64,000 bases of DNA from Demequina sp. B12 (GTDB lineage Bacteria; Actinomycetota; Actinomycetes; Actinomycetales; Demequinaceae). The stretch covers positions 283,832-347,831 of the forward strand of contig NZ_JAPEHU010000004.1 in the NCBI RefSeq assembly GCF_028823635.1. The letters run 5' to 3'. Position numbers and translations under genes: made by a program. The notes beneath the pieces were generated by a model. It saw only the letters and a program-made list of their open reading frames with translations, was not told the DNA's origin and did no database searches. Shown piece after piece: positions 16,178 through 24,811 of the stretch (position 1 is the stretch's first letter; each line of letters starts with the position of its first letter).

Positions 16178-18178
16178 TCACGGGATCCTCACCGCCGCAA
16201 CGTGGGCCATGCATTCTGTGGGGTCGAACTTGACGTAGAACTCGCGGCTCCAGGTGAAGGTTTCGCCGGTGATGGCATCGTCGACGATGATGTGCGCGTC
16301 GTCGCTGAGCCCGAGTGCTTCCATGTCGAGGCGCACGATCGCGTCGTGGGTCTCGTGTGCGGCAAAGCTGACGGCAACGATGACCGTGTCGGCTTTGCCG
16401 TTGGGGGACTCGTGGGGTGGCACATGGCGGGAGAACACCAGGATTTCGGGGTTGGAGCTGGTGTGGATGGTGAGTCCGCGCAGGCGGCGCAAGGCCACGT
16501 GCTGGTGGCGAGCTTTGTTGACCTTGGTGATGATGTCCTTGACGCCGAGTGCTTCGGCTTTGGACCAGTCGCGGTTCTTGAACTCGTATTTCTCGTTGTC
16601 GATCTGTTCTTCCACTCCAGGGCGGGGGACATTCTCGACGAGTTCGTAGCCGGTGTAGATGCCGTACGACGGTGAGCCTGTCCCGGCAAGGACGGCGCGT
16701 GCCTGGTACAGAGGCGCGCCGCCTGCTTGCATGTCTGGGGTGAGGATGTCGTGGGTGGTGGGCCAGAAGTTGGGCCGCATGTAGAAACTTGATTCGCCGG
16801 ACACTTCTTCGAGGTACTCGGCCATTTCCTCAGCGGTGGGACGCCAGGTGAAGTACGAGTACGACTGGTGGAAGCCGATGCGCGCGAGGGTGTGCATCAT
16901 GGCGGGCCTGGTGAAGGCTTCCGACAGGAAGATGACGTCGGGGTGGGTGCGCGCGATGTCGGCGAGCAGTCGTTCCCAGAATGTCAGCGGCTTAGTGTGG
17001 GGGTTGTCCACGCGGAACAGGGTGACTCCGGCGTCGATCCATACCTGCAGCATGTCGCGGATGGCGTGGTAGATGCCTTCGGGGTCGTTGTCGAAGTTGA
17101 GGGGATAAATATCCTGGTACTTCTTGGGGGGATTCTCTGCGTAGGCGATGGTGCCGTCAAGACGCTGGGTAAACCACTCGGGGTGCTCTGTGACCCAGGG
17201 GTGGTCGGGGGAGCACTGCAATGCGAGGTCAAGCGCGACTTCAAGGCCGAGTTCGCGGGCTTTCGATACGAACGCTGTGAACTGGCGCATTGTCCCCAAC
17301 TCGGGGTGCAGGGCGTCGTGTCCGCCTTCAGCCGCACCGATTGCGTAGGGGCTGCCCGGATCGGTGGGCTCTGCTTTGAGGGAGTTGTTGCGGCCTTTGC
17401 GGTGGGTGAGGCCGATGGGGTGGATGGGTGTCAGGTATACGACGTCGAAGCCCATGTCCGCGATGGCTGGTAGGCGTTTCGCGGCGGTCGTGAAGGTTCC
17501 TGACTTCCATTCGCCGGTGCGCGGATTCAACCGGGCCCCTTCGGAGCGGGGGAAGATCTCGTACCAGGCACTGACGAGGGCTTTTTCCCGCTGTACGAGG
17601 AGTGGGTACTCGCGTGAGGGGCTGACCCACTCGCGGAGGGGGCGTTCGGTGAGCTCCTCGCGCACGTCGTCGGCGATCGCGGGCGCTAGCCGCCGTTCCG
17701 GAGACCACTTGCTGTTGCCGAGCGCGTCAATTGCGGCGGTGAGGAGATCTTTGCGGGCGGCCTTGCGCCGTACGGTGGTGAGGGCCCGGGTGAGGACTTC
17801 GATGCCTTCGTCCAACATGAGCTGGACATCGACGCCAGCGGCAACTTTGAGCTCAGCGGCGTGGGCCCAGGTGGCGTAAGGATCTGACCAGGCTTCGACA
17901 CGGAACGTGTGCATGCCCTCAAGGTGAGGGATGTACACGGTTTCGTAGAGTGCGTTGCCGAAGTCTTTGAGGGGCATCGGGACGATGTCGCGCTTGCCGT
18001 CAGGACGCGTGACGACCACGGTCGCGCCTTCTGAGTCGTGGCCCTCGCGGAAGATGGTGGCCCAGATGGGCACCGCTTCGCCGACGATGGCGCGCGCCGC
18101 CCATCGTCCTTCTTCGAGGGAGGGGCCCACGCCCACCACTGGAATGCGTCCAACCGACAGTTCACCTGGGAAGGCCAT
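16178..18178 (-). CDS. glgE: Alpha-1,4-glucan:maltose-1-phosphate maltosyltransferase
   Basis: GlgE extends alpha-1,4-glucan with maltose units from maltose-1-phosphate (GH13_3). The 666-residue protein has the family start (GRIPVVGVGPSLEEGRWAARAIVGEAVPI), the region I segment VVYLTPIHPIGLTHRKGRNN, the catalytic regions GVTLFRVDNPHTKPLTFWE and VIFLSEAFTRPAMMHTLARIGF, and the YSYFTWR motif. It heads the glgE-glgB unit. The maltose-1-phosphate suppliers (TreS/Mak or GlgM) are not in this window. The ATG lies 6 bases after a TAGGTT -10 box, so the transcript is probably leaderless, and a palindrome covers the -35 region. Confidence 0.96.
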   Translation of the reverse strand: MAFPGELSVGRIPVVGVGPSLEEGRWAARAIVGEAVPIWATIFREGHDSEGATVVVTRPDGKRDIVPMPLKDFGNALYETVYIPHLEGMHTFRVEAWSDPYATWAHAAELKVAAGVDVQLMLDEGIEVLTRALTTVRRKAARKDLLTAAIDALGNSKWSPERRLAPAIADDVREELTERPLREWVSPSREYPLLVQREKALVSAWYEIFPRSEGARLNPRTGEWKSGTFTTAAKRLPAIADMGFDVVYLTPIHPIGLTHRKGRNNSLKAEPTDPGSPYAIGAAEGGHDALHPELGTMRQFTAFVSKARELGLEVALDLALQCSPDHPWVTEHPEWFTQRLDGTIAYAENPPKKYQDIYPLNFDNDPEGIYHAIRDMLQVWIDAGVTLFRVDNPHTKPLTFWERLLADIARTHPDVIFLSEAFTRPAMMHTLARIGFHQSYSYFTWRPTAEEMAEYLEEVSGESSFYMRPNFWPTTHDILTPDMQAGGAPLYQARAVLAGTGSPSYGIYTGYELVENVPRPGVEEQIDNEKYEFKNRDWSKAEALGVKDIITKVNKARHQHVALRRLRGLTIHTSSNPEILVFSRHVPPHESPNGKADTVIVAVSFAAHETHDAIVRLDMEALGLSDDAHIIVDDAITGETFTWSREFYVKFDPTECMAHVAAVRIP

Positions 18179-18215
18179 AGGTCGAACCTACAGGGGATAT
18201 TGGTGCGAGCGCACC
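18179..18215 (-). promoter_or_regulatory. Leaderless glgE promoter with palindromic site at -35
   Basis: Read leftward, TAGGTT (plus-strand 18185-18190) sits 6 bases before the glgE ATG. The 16-base inverted repeat TGGTGCGAGCGCACCA (18201-18216) lies where the -35 box should be. Its centre is AG, so it is not a classical CG-centred LacI site, but position and symmetry suggest an operator. The LacI gene just upstream (18239-19285) is in the same orientation and could read through. Confidence 0.55.
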
Positions 18216-18238
18216 ACCGTGCACGGCGCGTGGGGCGG

Positions 18239-19285
18239 TCAGGCGCTCGCGCGTACGACGAGTGATGCAGGCAGTGTCACGGAGGGGGGACGCTTGCCGC
18301 TGATGACGGTGAGGACCAGGTCCACCATTGACTCAGAGATTTCGTCAAAGGGCTGGTGCATGGTGGTCAGTGGGGGCTCCATGGTGGCCGCGAGTCCAGA
18401 GTCGTCGAACCCGACGACTGCTACGTCTGCCGGCACGGCCTTTCCTGCCCGTTGAAGCGTGGAGATTGCTCCGGCTGCCATGCGGTCAGAGGCCGCAAAG
18501 ACGGCATCCACGGCGGGGTCGATCTCGAGCAAGCGAGCCATTGCGGCGGCGCCGGAGTCAAAGGAGAAGTCGCCGTCGGCTACGAGCGCCGGGTCGAAGG
18601 CGTCGCCGAGCGCATCCTTGTATCCCACGCGGCGGAAGCGTCCGCCGGGGGTGTCTTCGGGTCCGGCGATGTGGGCAATGCGGGTACGGCCGAGGTCACG
18701 CAGGTGCTGCGTGGCAACCTTGGCGGATCCGACCTCGTCGATTGAGACCGTGGGGACATCGTCCTGGTGTCCGAGCGGGATGCCGCAGGCCACGGTCGGG
18801 ACTCCTGTCTCGAGCAGCGTGTCGAGCAGGGGGTCTTCTTCGTGGGAGGAGATCAGGAGGACGCCGTCGACGTGGCCCGCTCCTACGAACTGCGCAACGT
18901 TGGCGCGTTCTTCGGGGCTGCCGGCGACGAGGAGAACAAGTGTCTTGGACCTCTTGGCGAGTGCTTCTGCAGCGCCTCGGAGCAGGATTGCGAAGGTGGG
19001 ATCCGCGAACAGTAAGTGTTGTGGCTCGGTGAGCAGGAAGGCTACGGAGTCTGTGCGTCCGGTCGCGAGTGAGCGGGCGTGGTGGTTGGCGTGATAGCCG
19101 GTTGCCTCGATGGCTTCTTCTACCTTGACGCGGGCGTCGGGGGAGACCCAGTGCCCACCGTTGAGGACTCGAGAAACGGTGCCGCGGGACACTCCGGCGG
19201 CCGCCGCGACGTCGCGGATGGTCGGCTTGCGTTTGGGAGTGCTCACGATGCTGACTTTAGCGGGAGTGCTGGCGGGTCTTGCCAT
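18239..19285 (-). CDS. LacI-family transcriptional regulator (candidate galactan-locus repressor)
   Basis: A 348-residue DNA-binding repressor. The helix-turn-helix TIRDVAAAAGVSRGTVSRVLNGGHWVSPDARVKVEEAI at about residues 22-58 includes the hinge region, followed by the sugar-binding periplasmic-binding-protein-like domain (DSVAFLLTE...GVPTVACGIPLGHQDDVPTVSIDEVG) and the C-terminal VGFDDSGLAATMEPPLTTMHQP signature. The first 15 or so residues are a basic extension; an internal GTG start is possible. It is divergent from the galactan genes at 19645, so galactooligosaccharide-responsive repression of that locus is the simplest role. Control of the downstream glgE is the alternative. Confidence 0.93.
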   Translation of the reverse strand: MARPASTPAKVSIVSTPKRKPTIRDVAAAAGVSRGTVSRVLNGGHWVSPDARVKVEEAIEATGYHANHHARSLATGRTDSVAFLLTEPQHLLFADPTFAILLRGAAEALAKRSKTLVLLVAGSPEERANVAQFVGAGHVDGVLLISSHEEDPLLDTLLETGVPTVACGIPLGHQDDVPTVSIDEVGSAKVATQHLRDLGRTRIAHIAGPEDTPGGRFRRVGYKDALGDAFDPALVADGDFSFDSGAAAMARLLEIDPAVDAVFAASDRMAAGAISTLQRAGKAVPADVAVVGFDDSGLAATMEPPLTTMHQPFDEISESMVDLVLTVISGKRPPSVTLPASLVVRASA

Positions 19286-19644
19286 GGCGTCCGTGTGGAG
19301 TGGCGGTGGTGGTGCGTTGTGAGCGTTGCCGTGGCGTTGAAGTTCACACGGTAGAGAATGTTGCAGGAGTCACGATTCGGTCACATCGGCTCTCCCCGTT
19401 TGCGCAGATCCCCCCTCGTGTCGCACTATGTAAACGCTTGCAGAAAACGTTTGCAATGTCGACGGGAGGTGGCCGGGATGTTTCATTACGGTTTCGTCAC
19501 GATCGCGCCCTCGCGTTGAAAGCAGTCGTCGGCCCGGGTCACACTGGGACCGGTCACAGTCGTGACGCACAGCCGTAGATCACGGCCGTGACGGAGCGGC
19601 GCAAGCACCTGGCTCCACCCGGAGCCCAGACCCAACGGAGAGTC
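19286..19644. promoter_or_regulatory. 359-base regulatory region between the LacI gene and ganA
   Basis: This divergent gap holds no gene. It contains two overlapping CG-centred LacI half-site pairs, TGTAAACGCTTGCA (19429-19442) and AAAACGTTTGCAA (19444-19456), whose centres are 13 bases apart. About 100 bases downstream lies one copy of the 16-bp operator shared with the GH53 gene (19544-19559). A -10-like TAGATC is at about 19577-19582, which would put that operator over the -35 region of the ganA promoter. ACGGAGAG precedes the ATG 19645. Confidence 0.7.
19544..19559 (+). promoter_or_regulatory. 16-bp operator copy 1 (CTGGGACCGGTCACAG)
   Basis: CTGGGACCGGTCACAG contains the imperfect 14-bp palindrome TGGGACCGGTCACA with central CG. 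The same 16-mer, with one C/G difference, appears at 25759 and 25865 near the galactanase gene of the same locus, so a common repressor is likely. Confidence 0.7.
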
Positions 19645-21666
19645 ATGACGTCGAAGAACTGGCCCGCACTCGAGGGGATCGCCTACGGAGGCGACTACAA
19701 CCCCGAGCAGTGGCCGCGCGAAGTGTGGGATCAGGACGTTGCCCTCATGCGCGCCGCTGGCGTCAACTTTGTGTCCGTCGGCATCTTCTCGTGGGCAATG
19801 CTCGAGCCCAAGGAGGGTCTCTTCGACTTCACGTGGATGGACGACCTGCTCGACCTTCTCCACGCCAACGGCATCGCCGTTGACCTTGGAACCCCGTCAG
19901 TGTCGCCGCCCGCCTGGTTCTTCCACGCCTACCCTGAAGCGCGCGTCACCTTGAAGGATGGCACCGTCATGGGCTTCGGCTCACGGGGCATGGCATCGCA
20001 CGCGTCTCCCGAGTACCGCGAAGCGATCGCCCGTATGGCCACCGCGCTCGCCGATCGCTACGGCAACCACCCCGCAGTCGTGTTGTGGCACGTCCACAAC
20101 GAGTACGGCGTGCCCGTCGCGGAAGACTTCGGCCCGCGCTCCGTCGCCGCATGGCAGCGGTGGCTGCAGCGCAAGTACGAGACCCTCGACGCACTCAACG
20201 GCGCTTGGGGTACGGCCTTCTGGGGGCAGCGCTACCTCGACTGGGATCACGTCGTTGCCCCCGCTGCGACCCCCACCATCGCCAACCCAGCTATGAAACT
20301 GGACTGGGCACGTTTCACTGACGACCAACTACGCGAGTGCTTCCGGATCGAGCGCGACATTCTGCACGAACGCACGTCGCAGCCCGTCACCACCAACTTC
20401 ATGGCTCACCAGTCATGGAACACGGACCTGTGGAAGTGGGCGCAAGAAGTCGACGTCGTGTCCGACGACCACTACCTGTGGTCGCCTGACCCCGACGCGC
20501 ACGTCGGGCTCGCCCTTTCGGCGGACCTCACCCGCTCCGTGGGTGGTGGCAAGCCGTGGATCCTGATGGAGCACTCCACCTCTGCCGTCAACTGGCAGGG
20601 GCACAACATCGCCAAGCGTCCCGGCGAGATGCGCCGCAATGCCCTCACTCACCTGGGCCGCGGTGCAGACGGCATCGCGTTCTTCCAATGGCGAGCCTCC
20701 CGCTCCGGCGCGGAGAAGTTCCACTCCGCGATGGTGCCCCACGCAGGGCAGAACTCCCGCATCTTCCGGGAAGTCACCCAACTGGGACAGCACCTCAAGG
20801 ACGTGGCCGAGATTCAAGGCGCAACCACCAAGGCCGATGTTGCGGTGCTGTACGACTGGGAGTCGCTGTGGGCTCACGACTTGGAATGGCGTCCCTCCGA
20901 CGACATGCAGTTCCGGGAGCGGATGCGGGCCTACTACGAACGTCTCTGGCGTGATGGCGTCCAGGTGGACTTCGCGCACCCCGAGGCGGATCTGTCGCAG
21001 TACCGACTCGTGGTGGCGCCCACCTCGTACTTGCTCACCGCATCGGCCGGTCGCAATCTCACGCAGTTTGTGCAGAACGGCGGAACCCTGGTGGTCGGAG
21101 CTTTCTCCGGGATCGTCAACGAGTTCGACGCCGTCCACGAAGGTGGCTTCGGAGCGCCGCTGAAGGAAGCGCTCGGCCTCACCATCGAGGAGTTCCTCCC
21201 GCTACGGTCTGGTGAAACCTGCGCTGTGCACTACGGTGCCGAGGCGCTGCCGTCCGATGCTTGGGCCGAAGACCTCGCGTTGGCGGGGGCCGAGGTGCGC
21301 GGCACCTTCGACGGCGGCCCTGGCGACGGACTGCCTGCCATCACTCGTCACTCCCTTGGCGACGGTCAGGCCTGGTACGTCGGCACTCGCCTAGGCGTGA
21401 CAGCGCTGGCGCCCGTCCTCGCCGACGTGTACGCGGACGCGGGCATCACGCTCCTGGACCGCCCCGAGACCCTCGAAATCATGACTCGCCACGGCGAGAC
21501 CTACGACTTCGTCGTGGTGTGCAACCACGCCAACGACGATGCACACCTGTCGATCACCGGAACCGACTTGCTCTCCGGAACCGAGATCGATGGCCAGCTC
21601 ACCCTTGCCGGTGGCGACGTCGCAGTCGTGCGCACGGCTAAGGAAGAGCGGGGAGGTGGTCGCTGA
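19645..21666 (+). CDS. ganA: Family 42 beta-galactosidase
   Basis: Intracellular GH42 enzyme of 673 residues that removes galactose from imported galactooligosaccharides. It starts NWPALEGIAYGGDYNPEQWP, the GH42 opening. The acid/base is E153 (WHVHNEYG) and the nucleophile E309 (WILMEHSTSAVNWQ). The trimerisation domain follows (VDFAHPEADLSQYRLVVAPTSYLLT), then a small C-terminal beta domain. I use ATG 19645, preceded by GGAGAG; the GTG at 19588 has no comparable site. It heads the order GH42, binding protein, two permeases and GH53, the same gene content as Bacillus subtilis ganSPQAB, which supports activity on beta-1,4-galactan fragments over lactose. Confidence 0.94.
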   Translation: MTSKNWPALEGIAYGGDYNPEQWPREVWDQDVALMRAAGVNFVSVGIFSWAMLEPKEGLFDFTWMDDLLDLLHANGIAVDLGTPSVSPPAWFFHAYPEARVTLKDGTVMGFGSRGMASHASPEYREAIARMATALADRYGNHPAVVLWHVHNEYGVPVAEDFGPRSVAAWQRWLQRKYETLDALNGAWGTAFWGQRYLDWDHVVAPAATPTIANPAMKLDWARFTDDQLRECFRIERDILHERTSQPVTTNFMAHQSWNTDLWKWAQEVDVVSDDHYLWSPDPDAHVGLALSADLTRSVGGGKPWILMEHSTSAVNWQGHNIAKRPGEMRRNALTHLGRGADGIAFFQWRASRSGAEKFHSAMVPHAGQNSRIFREVTQLGQHLKDVAEIQGATTKADVAVLYDWESLWAHDLEWRPSDDMQFRERMRAYYERLWRDGVQVDFAHPEADLSQYRLVVAPTSYLLTASAGRNLTQFVQNGGTLVVGAFSGIVNEFDAVHEGGFGAPLKEALGLTIEEFLPLRSGETCAVHYGAEALPSDAWAEDLALAGAEVRGTFDGGPGDGLPAITRHSLGDGQAWYVGTRLGVTALAPVLADVYADAGITLLDRPETLEIMTRHGETYDFVVVCNHANDDAHLSITGTDLLSGTEIDGQLTLAGGDVAVVRTAKEERGGGR

Positions 21667-21821
21667 TCAGATCAGCTTTCACGGCAGGTGGACACACCTC
21701 CCGACGACCACATTGACCAACCGCACACCCGGGCATCCGCCCCACACCACAAAAACGTCAAGGCGTCGACATCCTTCCTCACCGACGAGGAACGGCGACT
21801 TGAACACTGAAAGGAAACACC

Positions 21822-23096
21822 ATGCGTAAGCAGATCGGAATGGGGGCAGCAGTCGTCGCGACCGCAGCCCTGCTTGCAGCCTGCAGCTCCGACCCGGAGC
21901 CCGCAGAGACCACTGACTCGAGCGCCGAGCCCACGACTGAAGAGTCGACCGGTGCCATCGATGCCTCGGGTCAGACCCTGACCATCTGGACCGATGCCGA
22001 GCGCCAGGACGCCATTCAGACTGTCGCCGACACCTTTGAGGCAGAGACCGGCGCCACCGTCGAGATCGTCCAGAAGAACTTCGAAGACCTGCGCAACGAC
22101 TTCATCGCTCAGGTTCCCACCGGCGAAGGCCCCGACATTACCGTTGGTGCGCACGACTGGCTGGGTGCCCTCGTGGAGGCCGGCGTCGTCAACACTGTTG
22201 ACCTTGCAGGTGTGGAGGACGACTTCGAAGAGGTCGCTGTGGACGCCTTCACCTATGACGGCCAGCTCTACGGTCTGCCCTACGCCACCGAGGCCATCGC
22301 TCTGATCCAGAACGCCGACCTGGTGGGCGACACCGCTCCCACCACGTGGGACGAGATGATCGAGATGTCCGTCGAGGCTGGTTTCGAGGACCGCCCCTTC
22401 ATCCTGTTCACCAACGGAACCTCCGGTGACGGCTACAGCGCATACCCGCTGCAGACGTCGTTCGGCGCTCCCGTGTTCGTTCAGGACGAGTCCGGCTCGT
22501 ACACCTCTGAGGTAGGAATGGGCGGCGAAGCCGGCGAGGCCTTCGCACAGTTCCTGTACGACAACGGTCAGGCCGGCACCGGATACTTCTCCGATACGAT
22601 CGACTACGACACCTCGAGCGAATTGTTCGCCTCCGGTGAGTCCCCCTTCATTCTCCAGGGACCGTGGATGCCGTTCTTCGACGCTGGTGACATGAACCTT
22701 GTGGTGTCGCCGATGGTGTCCGCAGGTGGCGAGACTGCTGCGCCGTTCGTCGGTGTGCAGGGCTTCTACGTCTCGGCCCAGTCGCAGAACACCTTGCTGG
22801 CCAACGACTTCCTCACGAACTACATGGCCACTGAGGACGCCCAGCGTGCACTGTACGAGGCTGACCCCCGTCTGCCCGCGCTGACCGCGCTCGCAGAGGA
22901 GTTCTCCTCCGACCCGATCACCGCTGGCTTCGTGGAGTCCGCGTCGCAGGGTGTGCCCATGCCGTCGATCCCCGAAATGGGCAACGTGTGGGACCTGTGG
23001 AACGCCGCTGAAATCCAGCTGATCACCGGAACGTCGGACGACCCCGCCGGCACCTGGTCCGCCATGGTCGAGGAACTCGAAGCCTCGATCGGTTAA
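21822..23096 (+). CDS. ganS: Galactooligosaccharide ABC transporter, substrate-binding lipoprotein
   Basis: A 424-residue family 1 solute-binding lipoprotein. Signal peptide MRKQIGMGAAVVATAALLAAC with lipobox LAAC (Cys 21), then an acidic linker. The mature part follows MalE in outline (LTIWTDAERQDAIQTVADTFEAETGATVEIVQKNFEDLRNDFIAQVPTGEGPDITVGAHDWLG; GLPYATEAIALIQN). It captures oligosaccharide outside the membrane and delivers it to the GanPQ permeases that follow. AAAGGA precedes the ATG. The 155-base gap after ganA shows no obvious promoter, so transcription probably runs through from ganA. Confidence 0.92.
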   Translation: MRKQIGMGAAVVATAALLAACSSDPEPAETTDSSAEPTTEESTGAIDASGQTLTIWTDAERQDAIQTVADTFEAETGATVEIVQKNFEDLRNDFIAQVPTGEGPDITVGAHDWLGALVEAGVVNTVDLAGVEDDFEEVAVDAFTYDGQLYGLPYATEAIALIQNADLVGDTAPTTWDEMIEMSVEAGFEDRPFILFTNGTSGDGYSAYPLQTSFGAPVFVQDESGSYTSEVGMGGEAGEAFAQFLYDNGQAGTGYFSDTIDYDTSSELFASGESPFILQGPWMPFFDAGDMNLVVSPMVSAGGETAAPFVGVQGFYVSAQSQNTLLANDFLTNYMATEDAQRALYEADPRLPALTALAEEFSSDPITAGFVESASQGVPMPSIPEMGNVWDLWNAAEIQLITGTSDDPAGTWSAMVEELEASIG

Positions 23097-23103
23097 TGTC
23101 GGA

Positions 23104-23137
23104 AGTGAGGCGGGTCTGTCCGCAGGCCCGCCTCACT
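23104..23137 (+). terminator. Intercistronic stem-loop between binding-protein and permease genes
   Basis: AGTGAGGCGGGTCTG (23104-23118), loop TCCG, then CAGGCCCGCCTCACT (23123-23137): a 15-bp stem with one G-U pair and no following T run, 7 bases after the ganS stop. It probably protects the ganS mRNA 3' end and weakens read-through into the permeases, giving more binding protein than permease. The second sugar operon has a matching structure at 45548-45583. Confidence 0.75.
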
Positions 23138-23198
23138 CTCCCCACCGGGAGCACTCGTTCCTGGGTTTGCCAACGACGACACTCAGCAGGAGAGATTC

Positions 23199-24809
23199 AT
23201 GGCCAACAATGACGCGGTCACTGTGAAGGAGCCTCAGGCCCCGCAGGAGTCGCATGCCCGCCGCTGGCGCGGTTTGGGGTGGGGATTCATTGCCAAGCTG
23301 CTCATGATGGCGTTGGTCAACGCCTTGGGCTTGGCCATCATCTTCTCTGCTGTCAATGCGGAGGCGTGGGCGATTCTCGCCGCCTCTGCCGCATTGTTGA
23401 TCGCCGCGAACATCATTTACTTCTCCAAGCGCACGCTGCCGCTGAAGTACCTGTTCCCTGGCTTGATCTTCCTTGCGATCTTTCAACTTTTTACGCTCGC
23501 CTACACGGGCTATGTAGCGTTCACCAACTACGGCACGGGACACGCCGGTTCGCAGCAACAGGCGGTTGAAGCCACGCTGATCCAGAACGAGCGTCGCGCC
23601 GACGACTCGCCCACATACCCGTTGGCGATCGTGCGTGATGGCGACACTCTCGGATTCGCGGTGACCGACGACGACGGCTTCGTCCTGGTCGGTACTGAAG
23701 AAGCAGAACTGAGCGCCGTCGACGGCGCTGTGATCGATGACCGCCAGGTGCCCACGGAGGTCCCCGGCTGGACCGTCGTGACACGTGCGGAGCTGTTCGC
23801 GGACGCAAACCTCCAAAACGAGGTCATCGACTTGCGGGTAGCAGTGTCGGACGATGCTGAGGATGGCTCGCTCCGTACGCGCGACGGCTCAACGGCCGCG
23901 ATCTATCAGTCGTCTATGGATTGGGATGACGAGGCGCAAACCTTCACCGACAAGGAAACCGGCACGGTCTACTACGCAGACCAAGAGGTCGGTAACTTCG
24001 TAGCGGAGGACGGTAGTCGCCTTCCGACCGGGTGGTACGTGACGGTCGGCTTTGACAACTTTGTTCGCGCCGTGACCGACCAGAACCTCGCGGGCCCGTT
24101 GCTGAAGGTCACTGCCTGGACGTTCGCCTTCGCCATCTTGACCGTGCTGACCAGCTTCGGTTTGGGTCTGCTGTTCGCGTTGATCTACAACGATCCGCGT
24201 ATCCGTGGACGCAAGTGGATGCGCACCGTGTTCATCTTGCCGTACGCCTTCCCTGCGTTCATGTCCGCATTGTTGTGGCGCGGAATGCTGAACCGTGAGT
24301 TCGGCATCATCAATGACTGGTTCTTCTTTGGTGCGGACATCAACTGGCTTGGTGATCCTTGGTTGGCGAAGTTCGCGATTCTGTGGGTGAACCTGTGGCT
24401 CAGTTATCCGTACTGGTTCCTGGTGTGCACGGGTGCCCTGCAGGCACTGCCGAGCGAAACCATGGAGGCCTCGAAGATTGATGGTGCCGGTCGTTGGCGC
24501 CAGTTCCGGTCGATCACGCTGCCGTTGCTGCTGGTATCGACAGCTCCGCTCGCGATCTCCTCGTTCGCGTTCAATTTCAACAACTTCACGATTATCTACA
24601 TGCTGACGGAGGGCGGACCGCCGTTCGCCGGAACATCTGGGTTGGGGTCCACGGACATCTTGATTTCCGCGATCTACAACATCTCTGGCGTGTCGGGCGG
24701 CTCTGCTGACTACGGCTTGGCTTCCGCGCTGTCGATCATCGTGTTCATCTTTGTCGGAATCATCTCTGCGATCGCATTCCGTCAGACTCGCAAGCTTGAG
24801 GAGATCTAG
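23199..24809 (+). CDS. ganP: Galactooligosaccharide ABC transporter permease, MalF-like
   Basis: A 536-residue membrane permease. N-terminal membrane helices (about residues 25-120) are followed by a large extracytoplasmic insert (roughly residues 115-280: NERRADDSPTYPLAIVRDGDTLGFAVTDDDGF...GTVYYADQEVGNFV), corresponding to the MalF P2 loop that contacts the binding protein. The transmembrane core follows, with the EAA loop METMEASKIDGAGRWRQFRSITLPLL that docks the ATPase. It is close in length to E. coli MalF (514) and longer than B. subtilis GanP. GGAGAG precedes the ATG. ganQ begins 2 bases after the stop. Confidence 0.93.
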   Translation: MANNDAVTVKEPQAPQESHARRWRGLGWGFIAKLLMMALVNALGLAIIFSAVNAEAWAILAASAALLIAANIIYFSKRTLPLKYLFPGLIFLAIFQLFTLAYTGYVAFTNYGTGHAGSQQQAVEATLIQNERRADDSPTYPLAIVRDGDTLGFAVTDDDGFVLVGTEEAELSAVDGAVIDDRQVPTEVPGWTVVTRAELFADANLQNEVIDLRVAVSDDAEDGSLRTRDGSTAAIYQSSMDWDDEAQTFTDKETGTVYYADQEVGNFVAEDGSRLPTGWYVTVGFDNFVRAVTDQNLAGPLLKVTAWTFAFAILTVLTSFGLGLLFALIYNDPRIRGRKWMRTVFILPYAFPAFMSALLWRGMLNREFGIINDWFFFGADINWLGDPWLAKFAILWVNLWLSYPYWFLVCTGALQALPSETMEASKIDGAGRWRQFRSITLPLLLVSTAPLAISSFAFNFNNFTIIYMLTEGGPPFAGTSGLGSTDILISAIYNISGVSGGSADYGLASALSIIVFIFVGIISAIAFRQTRKLEEI

Positions 24810-24811
24810 TC

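Noticed and set aside
19588..19644. GTG 19588 as start of the GH42 gene
   Set aside because: The extra 19 residues are not family-like and no ribosome-binding site precedes it, whereas ATG 19645 has GGAGAG.
21667..21821. A tRNA or small RNA between ganA and ganS
   Set aside because: No cloverleaf, T-loop sequence or clear promoter; only a plain spacer ending in AAAGGA before ganS. I likewise saw no tRNA in any other gap.
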